From Cyanobium sp. ATX 6F1 (GTDB lineage Bacteria; Cyanobacteriota; Cyanobacteriia; PCC-6307; Cyanobiaceae): a stretch of 64,000 bases of DNA. Below are positions 63,939-64,000 of this stretch, one piece after another. Position 1 is the stretch's first letter, and every line of letters starts with the position of its first letter. Both the position numbers and the translations under genes were made by a program. Under the pieces are notes generated by a model. It did no database searches. It saw nothing but the letters and a program-made list of their open reading frames with translations, and had not been told where the DNA came from. The stretch is from assembly GCF_024346315.1 (NCBI RefSeq), contig NZ_JAGQCS010000001.1, positions 414,940-478,939 of the forward strand. The letters are read 5' to 3'.

Positions 63939-64000
63939 TCACTCCTCTCGGATGATCGGCAGCTTGAGCTGATGGTATTGGATGAAAGTTTTACCTGGCA
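63939..64000 (-). CDS. C-terminal end of a leftward gene
   Basis: The last 62 bases read, on the minus strand, PGKTFIQYHQLKLPIIREE and TGA. Codon use is protein-like and a terminator follows at once. Only 19 residues are visible, so no family can be named. Confidence 0.5.
   Translation of the reverse strand, partial: PGKTFIQYHQLKLPIIREE

Overview
The window comes from a high-GC unicellular cyanobacterium of the Cyanobium/Synechococcus (alpha-picocyanobacterial) type. Evidence: a photosystem I subunit gene (psaE), the cyanobacterial cluster der-cbiQ-pipX-pipY-sepF-proC, families restricted to cyanobacteria (DUF3119, DUF3086, DUF1823, DUF4079) and HIP1-like GCGATCGC words in several genes. Species identity cannot be settled from the sequence alone.

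Layout. (1) 1-7.4 kb: accessory DNA with a PPP-family phosphatase, an Mrr-like nuclease, a three-domain nuclease/helicase giant and nuclease debris. (2) 7.5-13.2 kb: small orphan genes, several with their own terminators, a predicted SOS box and long GC-rich spacers. (3) 13.2-41.2 kb: a phage- or satellite-derived integrative element. Its minus-strand half holds packaging genes (scaffold-like, LysM, DUF4055 portal, sigma-like, TerL, TerS) and replication genes (RecB-type nuclease, P4-type primase-helicase). Its plus-strand half holds a helicase, VRR-NUC nuclease, SSB and KilA-N protein. It carries three toxin-antitoxin pairs plus an antitoxin relic, a TOTE-type primase-helicase, and a tyrosine integrase next to tRNA-Gly(UCC). 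No capsid or tail gene is present, so it looks like a defective prophage or a satellite/tycheposon-like element. (4) 17.4-20.8 kb, nested between portal and sigma/terminase: a small integron-like island with a decayed integron-integrase C-terminus, two sites with attC architecture and three lower-GC genes (DUF6994, endonuclease/exonuclease/phosphatase, Mrr nuclease). (5) 41.2-64 kb: core chromosome with lipid transport/synthesis (MlaE-like, PlsY), nitrogen signalling (PipX/PipY), division (SepF), proline, cobalamin, shikimate, tRNA modification, methionine salvage (mtnD, mtnB, mtnC), DNA repair (recQ, mutM), psaE and two tRNAs.

The most interesting signals are the integron-like island inside phage packaging genes; a repeated operator-like word (consensus CTWRGAACTCTG) at four control points of the element, with a long shared leader at two of them; the SOS-box match at 8057; and the clustered nuclease systems, with relics of an antitoxin and an excisionase-like gene. 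The left end of the integrative element was not found and may lie outside the window.
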